DNA of 62,000 bases from Cristatella mucedo (Eukaryota > Bryozoa > Phylactolaemata > Cristatellidae), in assembly GCA_009760855.2 (NCBI GenBank), contig WPIO01000087.1, positions 515,001-577,000 on the forward strand. The letters run 5' to 3'. Positions within the stretch are counted from its first letter, which is position 1. Every line of letters starts with the position of its first letter. The notes under the pieces are model-generated. The model was not told the origin of the DNA. It did no database searches and saw nothing but the letters and a program-made list of their open reading frames with translations. The position numbers were made by a program, and so were the translations under genes. Below, in pieces: positions 46,900-57,215 of this stretch.

Positions 46900-47895
46900 A
46901 TGGACAGTCTACAAGACTCACTGTTACACAAGCTGCCGGCCAAGATGCCACGCGCTATCGCTCAACTGAGCCCCTCTCACTTCAACTGGTGTCATCACAC
47001 TAGCGCTATAGTTGGAAGGACTATTTATATGTTCGGTCATTCTTCCAGCAGTCATACCTCCCGAGCGATCGGCGTTCGGGCTTTCAACTGCGATACGTAC
47101 GCTTGGTCAGACGTGACAGCTGAACTCGCAAATGCGAATGCACCTCACGAAGCGTTTAACGGCACTGCAATTGCTCACAGTGAAAGTGTCTATCTGCTCG
47201 GAAAAGGTACGACAGGTGAAGATTTGAGCCTGCAACTATTCCGTTTTGATATAGCTTCTAGTCGTTGGTCGCGTCCAGTGACTGCAGGAATGGCACCCCG
47301 ACCACTGTGGGAACATATGTCATGCTTGGTCGAGCAAACCATATGCGTGTGCTTTGTTGCTGGTGGACCGCCGAGTCCGAAGCTTGAAGTGCATGGCCTC
47401 GACCTAGAGACAATGATCTGGAGCCAGCGTGTATCTAGCTACAATCTGCCATCGTCCGTTAAATTAAGCTTCGTCCTTCCATGGAATAACGTCATCGTTA
47501 TCGGGATTCTCGGTGACTACACATACGATAACGGTTGGAATCTTCAAATTCTATTTTTGGATACATGCACAAATGAGATTAGCACGCCCCCTATGACTGG
47601 TGAAATCCCTGCTAACTCAGATTTAATGGCTGGCTTTGAATTTAATCATGCACTATATTTATTTCAAGGCCGTCACTTTCCATTGAACTTGAAGCTTAAA
47701 TACGGTGATTCGATGTATACTTTTGATCCAGATGGTCTTCACTGGAACCAAACAGTGCTTTCAAATTCAGAGTGGTCCGATTCAACGTGGGGCAATTTGG
47801 TTGGTTGCCATTGCTGTGACGAAACAGTGTTCGCTTTATGTAACCGTGAAAACCTTAAAATGGATATCTTTGACATGAAAAGTACTTATTTCTAA
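46900..47895 (+). CDS. Kelch-like beta-propeller protein, intact single-exon ORF
   Basis: A 331-codon open frame without interruption. The frame is open for 18 more codons upstream, but the first ATG is at 46900 (MDSLQDSLL); a second candidate is MPRAIAQ at codon 16. The protein shows repeated Kelch-type blades, each with a hydrophobic strand, a glycine and a spaced aromatic pair: IYMFGHSSSSHTSRAIGVRA/YAWSDV, VYLLGKGTTGEDLSLQLFRF/SSRWSRPV, CVCFVAGGPPSPKLEVHGLD/MIWSQRV, VIVIGILGDYTYDNGWNLQI, and ALYLFQGRH ... MYTFDPDGLHWNQTV. The canonical GG doublets are mostly reduced. No BTB, BACK or F-box domain, no signal peptide and no membrane segment is visible, so partner and role are unknown. No introns are seen; it could be a retrocopy or a naturally intronless gene. 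It sits after a CpG-rich patch and a hAT MITE. Confidence 0.8.
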   Translation: MDSLQDSLLHKLPAKMPRAIAQLSPSHFNWCHHTSAIVGRTIYMFGHSSSSHTSRAIGVRAFNCDTYAWSDVTAELANANAPHEAFNGTAIAHSESVYLLGKGTTGEDLSLQLFRFDIASSRWSRPVTAGMAPRPLWEHMSCLVEQTICVCFVAGGPPSPKLEVHGLDLETMIWSQRVSSYNLPSSVKLSFVLPWNNVIVIGILGDYTYDNGWNLQILFLDTCTNEISTPPMTGEIPANSDLMAGFEFNHALYLFQGRHFPLNLKLKYGDSMYTFDPDGLHWNQTVLSNSEWSDSTWGNLVGCHCCDETVFALCNRENLKMDIFDMKSTYF

Positions 47896-48370
47896 GAAGT
47901 ATTGTACGATGGAGGAGAAGGCTTGCCGTATCGACTGCAGGATTTTACCTGGCATGCCTTAAAGGCTTGTGCTGGTCATTTCCCAAAAGAATAAGCAGAA
48001 CAGTTAGTGAACTGTAATGTATTCTGGATACGTACTTGCTCAAAGCTTATAAATGGAAACCCCTATTATATGCATGTTTATGCATGCATGTAAAGATATG
48101 TATATGAATACAGATATATACATATGCGTAGCCAGATGAGTTCTTGTCTGCCGATATCATCTAAAAATTATAATCGAGTGGCAGTCCAGCGGTGAACTTA
48201 AGACTTCGTATCGACTTTTCGCGGTTGGCTGGTGATGATATTGCTGTACTTTGGCTGATTCACCTGAACATGATACATTGCATGTCATTAATCCTTGTCA
48301 ACAATTTATGATTGCAATTGTTTCCTATGAGGACTGTAGGCAAAACACGTGGGCTAGAGAGAGGGCCGTG
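47896..48370. other. 3' flank of the Kelch-like gene
   Basis: AT-rich and non-coding. ATAAATGG (48049) and ATATGTATATGAATACAGATATATACATATG (about 48097-48126) are present. No clear AATAAA follows the stop within 150 bp. Confidence 0.3.
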
Positions 48371-48373
48371 TAA

Positions 48374-49015
48374 TTAGGCGATTACAGCTGGTGCAAAACT
48401 CCGCGGCTAGGCTTGTCTGTCGAGAGCGTCGCAGTTACCACATCACTCACACCACTTCTCGCCGACCTGCACTGGCTACCAGTCAAGCAACGAGTAGACT
48501 TAAAGTTTTTGTCGCTCACTTTTAGGTCACTTCCTTCTTTCGCTCCAGCCTGTCTCTCAAATCTACTTCCCCACCAGGCCAACCATCGTACCACCCACTT
48601 CTTGGAATCCAACAGTTTACCAATACCTCGTACAAACCTCAAATCTTTTGGAGACCGTGCATTTAGTTCGTATGCTCCCAAAGCCCGGAACTCCCTCCCG
48701 ACTTGCGTCAGAACATCCCCTGACTTGATCACATTTAAAAAGAACTTGAAATCACGCCAATTTATAACAGGATTTAGTGGGTCCCTGTGACTCGTGCTTC
48801 ATATGCTCATCCGTGCTGACACTGTGCATGCTGCTACTAACCACATTTGCATGCTGACCATGTGCATGTCACCACTAACCAGTTTATTCATGTTGTTTAT
48901 CAAGCATGACATTATTCACCATTCAATTGTGTTTCCATTTGCAGAAAATGTAAAGTGCCTAGAAAGAGATTGAGTTCTCTGACGGCACTTTATCAAGTGC
49001 ATTATTATTAGTAGT
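48374..49015 (+). mobile_element. LINE family A, 3' part
   Basis: Starts at AIRRLQLVQNSAARLVC-type coding, continues through TPLLADLHWLPVKQRVDLKFL and KARNSLPTCVRTSPDLITFK, then the 3' UTR, hairpin (48955-48995) and ATT tail. Confidence 0.9.
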
Positions 49016-49019
49016 AGTA

Positions 49020-49695
49020 TAAGGCTTAAGGGCAGTTGCCAGTACTCAGAAATTATCATTTGTCGCCAGTTGTGATAATTTAGACGACACTCTTGGCCGC
49101 TTTGTATTTAATATGTTAATCTATATCCGACTCGACATATTCTCTGATCTACTTATTAAGTCTTTCTTAAATGTTGCGAATAGTTAGTCAGCCTACGTAT
49201 TCACAGTATGCTGTTCATCTACTTGATTTTTACGCATTCTTGACGCATATGCCGCAGGGCTTTGTCGCTGTTAAACCTATGCTGGCTGTGATTTCAGCCT
49301 CGATAAAGAAAGCCGTTCAGCCAACAAAGATGGCTGCTTCCAGCAAAGCAAATTACCCGGAGTGCCTAAGGTGACTGGCTGGTCTCTAAAATGTGGCCAT
49401 TGAAGCTCTGCCATATCCCCTCATCAACAGCCTTTTTACATTCAATGTCATTAGCCGAGTAGATGTTACAGCACAATTTTTAAAGGTAAACTCTCCAGGC
49501 TTCAGGCCGATCCTCTTGAGACAGCAGCTTAATAATATTTATAGGAAAATATGTGCCGACTCGTCACTTCACGAGTCCGGGTGCATTCTGATTTTGAAGT
49601 CACTCAGACTGAGTCCGGTCGAGCCTTGGCTAGCTACGATCTACTGTAAAAGCTGGTACACCTTACTAAGACGCAGCTAGGGTCAACCATAAAAG
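49020..49695. other. Unassigned intergenic DNA
   Basis: No gene; frames of 67 and 95 codons on the plus strand show no domain. Confidence 0.3.
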
Positions 49696-49699
49696 CAAA

Positions 49700-50320
49700 A
49701 TGGCCTTATAAGACTTGTCTGCCGTGAGCGTAGCAGTTGCCAAATGACACCACTTCTTGCTGACCTGCACTTGCTCCTAGTCAAGCAACCCATAAAATTC
49801 AAGGTTTTGTCACTCACTTTATGGTCCTGTCCTTCTTGGGCTCAAGCCAAAGTATGAGATTTACTCTACTACCTAGGCTAACCCATTGCATCACCTGCAG
49901 TTCTGAATCTTATAATTTACCTACACCTTTGATGTACCTCACATCCTTTGGAGACCATGGTTCTTATTCTTATGCTTCTAAAACCTGAAACTCACTTCCG
50001 ATTGACTTTATAACGTCCGCTAAATTGAAAAAAGTTAGAAAATTTAAAATGCGTTTATTTATCACAGAATTTAGCGGTTCCACGCGATTCGCCGTACGTG
50101 TGCTATAAGCCTGCTGCAACTGTGCATGCTGCCACTAACCATCTCTGCATGCTGACACGGTGAATGCCACCTCTAACCGTGTTATGCTTGCTTTCATTGA
50201 GCATACTACTACTTACTATTAGACAAAGTTTCCTTTGCAGTTTACCTAAAGTGCCTATAAATATATTAAGTTCTCTGAAGGCACTATGTACAAGTATTTT
50301 TGCTATTATTATTATTGTGG
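49700..50320 (+). mobile_element. LINE family A, old copy
   Basis: Diverged: TTGTCTGCCGTGAGCGTAGCAGTTGCCA, CTTGCTGACCTGCACTTGCT, TTCAAGGTTTTGTCACTCACTTTATGG, the 3' UTR GCATGCTGCCACTAACC words and a decayed hairpin (AAAGTGCCTATAAATATATTAAGTTCTCTGAAGGCACT). Confidence 0.8.
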
Positions 50321-50324
50321 CCTC

Positions 50325-50940
50325 GACTTAAAGACAGCGGAAGAAGTCTGCGTTGTAACGGAAGCGATCTCCAACCCATGGCAAATTAGGCCGCACGTTT
50401 GATAGAATGACGTCATCGTTCCCGTGAATAATGCCGACTGCATATACGGATGTGATAGGGATGGCTACGTTCGATTTTTTGTACTTCAAAAAAATGACTC
50501 TCTTTACCTCTCAAAAGCTGAAGGTTCCCGTGTCAACCCCGAGCCTATTACTGACTAATGATTCAGATGATATTTTGAAAATGAACTTTATTTGTTCAAG
50601 ACCGTTTCGATGTTGAAAACATGGAATGAAAATTCAGCCATACTATTTTAATCTTACATCCAGAAAGTGTTCACTTGAGTTGTAGTAATGTGGTTTCGAC
50701 ATTAGATGGTACAATGATGTTACAATGAACCTAAGGATGAGTCATTTCCGTAATGCTTTATATTCGTCTGTCCTCCAAGTTTTCTTTCTATGTGTAACTA
50801 GCATTCGATTTTCACCAGTTAGACTTTTTACGCCAATCTTGGTGAAACTAAATTAGTTGATTGTACAGGTATTTTTATTTGGGTATCACTTAATTTGAGA
50901 CCCAAAGGCACGTAACTTATTTTACTATATAATTAGTATT
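50325..50940. other. Unassigned, left border of the AT-rich block
   Basis: No gene seen. Base composition becomes strongly AT-rich from about 50650. Confidence 0.3.
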
Positions 50941-50944
50941 TCGT

Positions 50945-52090
50945 TTAATTCATTTTCGATATCCAGCCTTACATTGAGTATCTTCTCTTCTGTTTTTCAC
51001 GGCATATAAAGTTCCTAATAGCATTGCAGGTTTTCCATTGCAATCACAAGTCTTTGAACAAATTTTGAACCGCACCACAGCTTTCATACTTGCTTTCAGC
51101 ATAGGAGAACAGTCGAATCCAAATTTCTCAGCCAAGTTTATTCCCATATCAAGATAACTCAATATACTACCAACTGCCGACATGTCAACCTCTTACTTAG
51201 TTCAATGAAAATGTCGTGTTTGAGCAACTCTACTATCATCTTATAATCTGAAATAGCATTACTAAGTCTTAAAATGTGTGTGCTTAATGTACCCATTCGT
51301 TTTTCATGAGTTCTGATTGAAGGAGCCACAGCAGTATACACTGTGATATCAATAAATCTTTTATGAATCCAGCTACCGCTACTACAATGCTAGTTGCTGT
51401 TCCAGCAATTCCTGCAGCAGCTGCAATGATCGCAGTAATAGCGCATAGTATTCCTCCAGCAGCTACTTGAAGGAAATTTCTATAAAAGATGATTTAAAAT
51501 AAATATTAAATAAATATAAATATTAGGCACATGAATTCTAGTCAATCTGTTCACCAAAGTTATTAACTCAGAAATAAATTTGGTTCTAGATGGTAATATG
51601 AATTTTTTCTCAGCATCTAGTAATATATTGTTCGCATAATAACCGATTTCTAAGCTTGCTATTAATTTGTCGATTCAGACTTTCTTCTCAGCAAGAGTCT
51701 TCTAACTTAGTTTGCCGTTTGTACCCGAAGAAATGTAATCAACTAATTCTAGTTTTCAAAAAATGCAAGATCAACAATATCACATGTACCTCCGAAGAAA
51801 CCTCCTTGATTTATAGTATCAGCTTCAATAAATTTAAAAGACTTTAAAACTTTAGGTACAATAGTAGCTATCTTATTATATGCTACTAAACTAAATTTTA
51901 TTGCTACGTTTGGAGCAACTTTAATATTTAATAAATCTGCCTTTAAAGCCGCGTTTGCACCAGTTGTTACTCCTGATAAATATATTTTTTTGTTTTAGTT
52001 CTAGATTTAATTTCTTCATAAATTACTCTTACCATTTTCTTTGATAATGAAATACTAACTAGTTATAGATTTTATATCGTTTTCAATGTT
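50945..52090 (-). pseudogene. Decayed gene for a helical, possibly membrane-inserting protein
   Basis: Minus strand, in order. (1) A basic N-terminal piece (EEIKSRTKTKK) runs into an A-run frameshift near 51985. (2) A 70-codon open piece to the stop at 51749 contains VAPNVAIKFSLVAYNK and GGFFGGTCDIVDLAFFE. (3) A helical piece at about 51500-51660 contains LEIGYYANNILLDAEKKF. (4) A long Ala/Gly/Ile hydrophobic run, AAGGILCAITAIIAAAAGI onward, lies at 51360-51470. (5) A soluble piece at 51159-51341 contains LSTHILRLSNAISDYKMIVE. (6) A Cys-containing end at 50950-51183 contains FKICSKTCDCNGK. At least three frameshifts or stops separate the pieces, so it is not functional. The layout suggests one protein with a hydrophobic hairpin between helices. 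I do not recognise the family, and the hydrophobic run only suggests membrane contact. Confidence 0.45.
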
Positions 52091-52439
52091 ATAAATCAAT
52101 GACTTATTAAGTTTAATTAAGTGTCCTGTTCCTAATTGGGAATACTTGTATCGTATTATAGAAGCAGATAATAACTTTTCCTATTGTTTCTTACTTCGAC
52201 TTATTCTTGTTTCCACCCCACGTAGCATGTACTTATTATTGAGAAATTAATTGGAATTTCATTTGCAGATTTAGACCGTAATCCCAAGACAGTTGTTGAT
52301 CTCAGCCAGCCAGTAAATGATGTAGACTAAATTAGACTATACTATATACACAGATTCCGGGAGAAATCCGGAAACAAGTTTTGGTGCATTTATAGCAACT
52401 GCATCTAATCATTTTCTGACTAAATCTAACATGAATATG

Positions 52440-53145
52440 TGATCTCAACTTAGTACTAGAAACAAAAATAGAAAGAGTAAATTTGCTGCAGGTGGAAAAT
52501 GATATTACAGTAACAGAACTTACAAAATAATTAACTACGAACTAATAAAGTAAATGTCAATTTATAGTTGGAGTATCTAACCCAAATCTCGATCTTGGAA
52601 ACAGCACTATTCCTAATCTTTGTTCAAGTGATGTGTTTACTAAATTAGCAATGGATCAAGCAAAAGGAAGTTGTATACTAAATACTTTAGAATTACTATT
52701 TACTTAATATGCCTTCAATAAAATCTAGTGAAATAGGTGTTGAAGATTATATATCCAAATTACTCACGATAATATGGTGACTTTTGATCTCAGAGGTAAG
52801 GCTTATGGATAAACTACACTGCTTCCTTTTTTAAACCAGGATATATAAATAGCTTTGGATTGATATATAATGTACTTATATTCGTACATGAGGTTTGGAG
52901 TGAATTATACATATTTCATTATATGGAACTCTAAAGTTAGTAATATATCCAATTGGCATACGTAGATATATAATTAATAACTTCAATGAAGGCATATCAG
53001 TTCCATATGTCAATTTTATTATTATCAATACTGTATAAAAGATGTGTTCGGAACATTAAAAAAGGGAAGATATGCTAATAATTATAGAAGAGTAACTAAA
53101 GATATGCTTTCAGGAAGTTAAAACATTAAAGAAAATCTTTTAAAA
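52440..53145 (+). pseudogene. Decayed coding relic, left part (virus-like)
   Basis: Plus-strand pieces in changing frames: a basic start STRNKNRKSKFAAGGK (about 52452-52500), a 48-codon open stretch FIVGVSNPNLDLGNSTIPNL onward (52560-52706), MPSIKSSEIGVEDYISKLLT (52711-52770), and DVFGTLKKGRYANNYRRVTK (53042-53101). The basic, Gly/Lys-rich start followed by a structural-looking protein recalls capsid genes, but this is a weak visual impression. LINE B interrupts the relic at 53146, and it resumes after 54510. AT-rich, unlike the LINE sequence. It is non-functional. Confidence 0.4.
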
Positions 53146-54510
53146 ATTAATGCGATCCTGGCGATCGAGGAGATGCAGTGCCTTAGCTCTGCTAGATCTG
53201 TCTGCTGCCTTCGACACCATTGATCACGAAGTTCTGCTTGAACGATTGAGAACAACGATCGGTCTGGCAGACGAAGCACTGGCGTGGTTTAAATCCTACT
53301 TGTCGGATCGTGTTCAATCCGTGTCGTGTGGGGGGTCAGGTCTCAGACATGAGAAGGGTCACCTGTGGAGTCCCTCAAGGGTCTGTACTTGGTCCCTTGC
53401 TGTTCTCCATTTATACGCAACCTCTGGGGAAAGTGATTAAGGCCCATGGAATAGGATATCACTTCTATGCTGACGATACTCAGTTGTATTTGTCATTTAA
53501 ACCGTCGGAATCTGCTGCAGCAACTGAGAAACTGAATGCTTGCCTTGCCGATATTCGATCCTGGATGTCGGAAAACTTCCTGAAATTAAATGACGATAAA
53601 ACCGAACTGCTTCTCATAGGACACCCTAAGCGTGTGGCTGGATTAAAAGGCTTTGCTGTTCTAATAGGTGATGCTATTGTGCGACCTTCACCACGTGCTC
53701 GTAATCTAGGTGTCGTGTTCGACAGCTGCCTCAATTTCAAAAGCTTCATTCAGAAGACTGCCTCTACAGCTAGCCATCACATCCGATCCCTATCCAAGAT
53801 TAGAAGCTGTCTCCCACAGTGGCTTGTAAAAAATTTAACTAGCTCTTTATTTCTGTCTCGGCTTGATTATTGTAATTCCCTTTTGGCTGGGCTACCAAAG
53901 AAAGCTATTATGCCACTACAGCGGACTATGAATAAGGCTGCAAGGCTGGTCTTCAAGTCCCAGCGGTTTGAGCACGTGTCACCTTTGCTGGAAGAGCTAG
54001 AATGGTTGCCGGTTGAGCAAAGGATACAGAGCAAAGTTCTTACACTGACCCACAAGGCCTGCCACGGCTTGGCTCCTTCATACCTAGCTGAACTGCTGCA
54101 TCAGTTTCAGCCTGTTCGCGCCCTCAGGTCCTGTGTGGACAACAAATTAGCTGTCCCATTCCTCCACTTAAAGACAGTTGGCGACAGAAGCTTTAGCTCT
54201 GCAGGTCCTAGACTATGGAACTCGCTTCCACAATTCTTGCGCAACGACATCTACTCTCCAACTGCCGACTATGGCACATCTTTTTCAGCGGTCCTGAACT
54301 GCTACTTCTATGCTACTCACTACCTCAACTGCTCTCCTGACTCTGCTGTGCTTCCCACTTTCTCTTTGTTGCGTGAGACGAAGTCTGTTGGCTACCGAAT
54401 GCATACCGAAAGCCGCTTAGGCTGTGAGTGCGCTATACAAAACTCTTCTGCGTAACACCCACATGGTATTTATGACTTTGTTGAGTTACTGGCGGAGACA
54501 CACACACTCA
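53146..54510 (+). mobile_element. LINE family B, best copy, with RT core
   Basis: The only copy in the window with reverse transcriptase catalytic motifs: [19 protein letters not shown] (53188-53244, first catalytic Asp), [16 protein letters not shown] (53367-53414) and [12 protein letters not shown] (53463-53498, the DD pair). The C-terminal part follows ([60 protein letters not shown]) to a stop at 54453-54455, then the 3' UTR. One frameshift separates the first two motifs, at the G-run GTGGGGGGTC near 53328-53335. After that the frame is open for 381 codons. The endonuclease and ORF1 are absent (5'-truncated). It inserted into the AT-rich relic. Confidence 0.92.
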
Positions 54511-54514
54511 AAGA

Positions 54515-54810
54515 TATATTGGTATGAACTTGCCTGCTTAAATATCCAGAGGGACTACTGTATGTGGGAATACAGATACGATCAATCATTGAATCATTGA
54601 TCTAGAAAGTCCTGCAAATACTTTAGACGCTGCAGCTAAAGAATTTGCAGATATTAATTTTCATTGACTAGAGAAAGCATAGAGGGAAGTTTAACGATAG
54701 GGAGTATATGAAGATTCAGTGACCTGTTAAAGGTACTGATGTTCCAGATACGGATTACTTTAATGTTATTGTTAATATGGTTCTATTACCAGTAGCGACT
54801 TAGGTGCGAC
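54515..54810 (+). pseudogene. Virus-like relic with a phospholipase A2-like segment
   Basis: Just right of the LINE, plus-strand pieces read YIGMNLP, a short interval, then a stretch with PANTLDAAAKEFADINF (about 54614-54663). This resembles the parvoviral-type phospholipase A2 domain, in which a Y-x-G-P-x-N calcium-loop region is followed by a D-x-A-A-K-E-H-D-x-x-Y helix. In parvoviruses that domain sits at the N-terminus of VP1 and helps particles leave endosomes. Here the His of the HD pair reads as Phe-Ala and the loop is broken by a stop, so activity is lost. A following piece (TDYFNVIVNMVLLPVAT, to 54800) stays in a related frame. The assignment is tentative; other small PLA2 families share this helix. 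Confidence 0.35.
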
Positions 54811-54814
54811 AATT

Positions 54815-54890
54815 AATAATAATAATGCACTTGATCAAGCGCCCTCAGAGAACTCAATTTCTCTCTAGGCGCTTTACATTTTCTGCAAAG
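54815..54890 (-). mobile_element. LINE family A, 3' hairpin only
   Basis: About 75 bp: ATT tail, GATCAAGCGCCCTCAGAGAACTCAATTTCTCTCTAGGCGCTTTACATTTTCTGC. A minimal 5'-truncated insertion in the relic. Confidence 0.85.
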
Positions 54891-54892
54891 AG

Positions 54893-55150
54893 AACTATAT
54901 TAAAATTAGGTGTGGTCCTATGAGTCCTAATGATGAAGTTAGGTTAGGTTGCATAAACAATCTAATGGATGGAGATATAGTGACTCCAACCGTTCGAGGA
55001 ATTATAGGCGTCTTACTACCTGCAAATGTTTTCAGAGTATCGTATCCAGTGAAATAGGTTAGAAATGTATTTATAATACACATACCAAGAGGAATAATGG
55101 TGGTAGGTGCATGCTACTCAGTATCAGGAGCTTTGAGTGTCCTAATGCAG
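54893..55150 (+). pseudogene. Virus-like relic, continued
   Basis: The plus frame is open for about 50 codons (IKIRCGPMSPNDEVRLG, GDIVTPTVRGIIGVLLPA) to a stop near 55056, then continues in the same style (VFIIHIPRGIMVVGACYS) up to the SINE insertion at 55151. Likely the same gene as the piece before 54815. Family unknown. Confidence 0.35.
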
Positions 55151-55310
55151 GTGAGCTGTGATGGCACACTAGGTAAGGCGATTGCTTTTCACGACCTCGG
55201 CTCCGAAGTCGTGGGTTCGAATCCTGTGGTGGTTTATTCTTTATCGCCGCTGCTTCGGTGACAGCTGTAATGGCTCTTCTGTAGCTATGCAAAAGAGGCT
55301 GCTAAATTAG
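55151..55310 (+). mobile_element. SINE S1, full-length copy
   Basis: GTGAGCTGTGATGGCACACTAGG (box A), GTGGGTTCGAATCC (box B), CTTTATCGCCGCTGC, CTCTTCTGTAGCTATGCAAAAGAGGCTG, ending AAATTAGCTAG. The only plus-strand complete S1 copy. Confidence 0.88.
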
Positions 55311-55429
55311 CTAGTACTTCTTTTTTCTCGGGGCTGCTTAACATGTTATGCGTTAGTTACAATTAAAATGCTGATTGAAAGTGCATTATTAGGACCTTGA
55401 GGAGCGTTTTTTATTAAAGAAATAACTGT

Positions 55430-55690
55430 ATATGTTTATATAGAATTAGGATAAAATGTTATTCAGACATTATCTTTCAATGAGCAGAATTTTAGATAAG
55501 GATTAAAATATGTCAACTAATGTTACAGTTACTTTTAATTGTGTAGACTCAGTTTCTGTAATAATTTTGCGATACTCATTATATTAAGAAAGATTCCGAT
55601 AAAAAATCAGAGGAAATATTTCAGCTAATTGAAAAATGCATCAATCTTTCAGCACCAATTCAAAGTAGTGATGCTGCTAATAAACCTATT
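55430..55690 (+). pseudogene. Virus-like relic, right part
   Basis: Short plus-strand pieces (MSTNVTVTFNCVDSVSV near 55509-55560; KKDSDKKSEEIFQLIEKCIN at 55585-55644). AT-rich and broken by stops; the LINE A copy begins at its end. No family recognised. Confidence 0.3.
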
Positions 55691-56176
55691 TCAATAATAA
55701 TAATAATGCACTTGATAAAGCGTCCTCAGAGAACTTAATCTCTCTCTAGTCTCTTTACATTTGCTGCAAAGGGAAATGCAATCGAATGGTGAGTAAAATC
55801 ATGCTTGATAAACAAACAAAATGAATGACATGGTAAGGGGTGACATGCACCGGGTCAGCATGCAAATGCGGTTAGTGGCAGCAAGCACAGTTTCAGCACG
55901 CATAAGCACAGCAAGGACGAATCACAGGGACCCACTAAATGCTGTCCTAAATAGGTGTGTTTTTAGGTTCTTTTTAAATGTGGTCAGGTCAGGGAATGTT
56001 CTGACGCAGGTCGGGAGGGAGTTCCAGGCTTTGGGAGCATACGAACTAAATGCACGGTTTGCAAAGGATCTGAGGTTTGCACGGGGTATTTGTAGACTGT
56101 TGGATTCCGAAAAGCGGGTGGTACGATACTTGGCCTGATGGGGAGTATATCTGAGAGATAGGCTGGAGCCAAAGAA
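55691..56176 (-). mobile_element. LINE family A, 3' end
   Basis: ATT tail, hairpin with one arm damaged (AATCTCTCTCTAGTCTCTTTACATTTGC), full 3' UTR, and C-terminal coding to LAPAYLSDILPIRPS, 5'-truncated at the LYSLAPAYL region. Confidence 0.88.
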
Positions 56177-56179
56177 TAG

Positions 56180-57215
56180 AGAATACTAAGATGTCTACTT
56201 ATGAAAATTTTGTAGAAGCTTAACGGCATATTATGTCTCTTTAAATTATCCATATCTTGCTTTTATTCCTGACCCGACCACACGTACTTCAATTTCATCC
56301 AACGAAATGATACTTTTCTCTTATTATACTAGATAACTATGATTTATCAGTGAGATCAGATCTGTAAAAAAAGCTATGAATTTTGGAATAGATAGTAATG
56401 ATACATTAACCTGCTTATATAGATGATCAGGTGTTAGAATAGGAAAGCCTATCTCTTTTAAAATTGTGCTTAAATTAATAGACATGAATGGTGCTAGCTT
56501 GCGGTAAAATAATATCATAAGCAATGATACATTTTACACTCTTAAAATACAATGATTTCAGCCTAAAATTTTACGCACGACGGTAACAATGTAATGCATT
56601 TTAATATAACATTAAAAATGGAATTATACATAAGCTACAAAAGTCTTTAATCGTTAGAAATTTCCAATCGTTCTTCAGATTCCAGCATTAAAACTTCAAA
56701 TTTTCAAACATAATCAAGCCAATTGGTTTTTTGTTACTCTGCAATTGTTAATACTATGCCATTGTAAACTAATTCAGTAGAAAACTGTAGTATTAGAGAA
56801 AAAAACGTCACAATTTATAATGACTTTGTCATAAAAGCATTTTTTAGGTTTACATTCAGTTATCCAAAGTTAGTTCATGGTGGTAGGTTTTTATTCCCAT
56901 GCTCTAACAATTGTATTAAAATTAGAATAGTAAAAGGAATTTTATTCTCAAAGCTCCCACGATATTATTGAAATTAGAATAGCAATCTTAAAAGCCCGAA
57001 TTCCACAAATGCAAATACTTTTTACATGTAACGGGTACTTTTAAAGTTGGAATATCTCGTATTGGTGTGCTCGGTGAAATTATTTATAAATTTGGCAAAC
57101 TTATTAAAACTGTAACTTGTGAAATAGTTGTAAATCATATACCTAAAAGACTACAAAAAATATTTACACAAATAATTTAACAGATATGGAAATAACTTGC
57201 ATACCATCAGGTGAT
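56180..57215 (-). pseudogene. AT-rich relic sequence, weakly coding
   Basis: Composition continues that of the surrounding relic. A 66-codon minus frame (56324-56524: FMSINLSTILKEIGFPILTP, then LLSIPKFIAFFTDLISLI) is the only sizeable piece. A plus-strand piece near 56190-56330 (SLNYPYLAFIPDPTTRTSIS) is also protein-like and may belong to the plus-strand gene. Neither is recognised. Confidence 0.25.
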
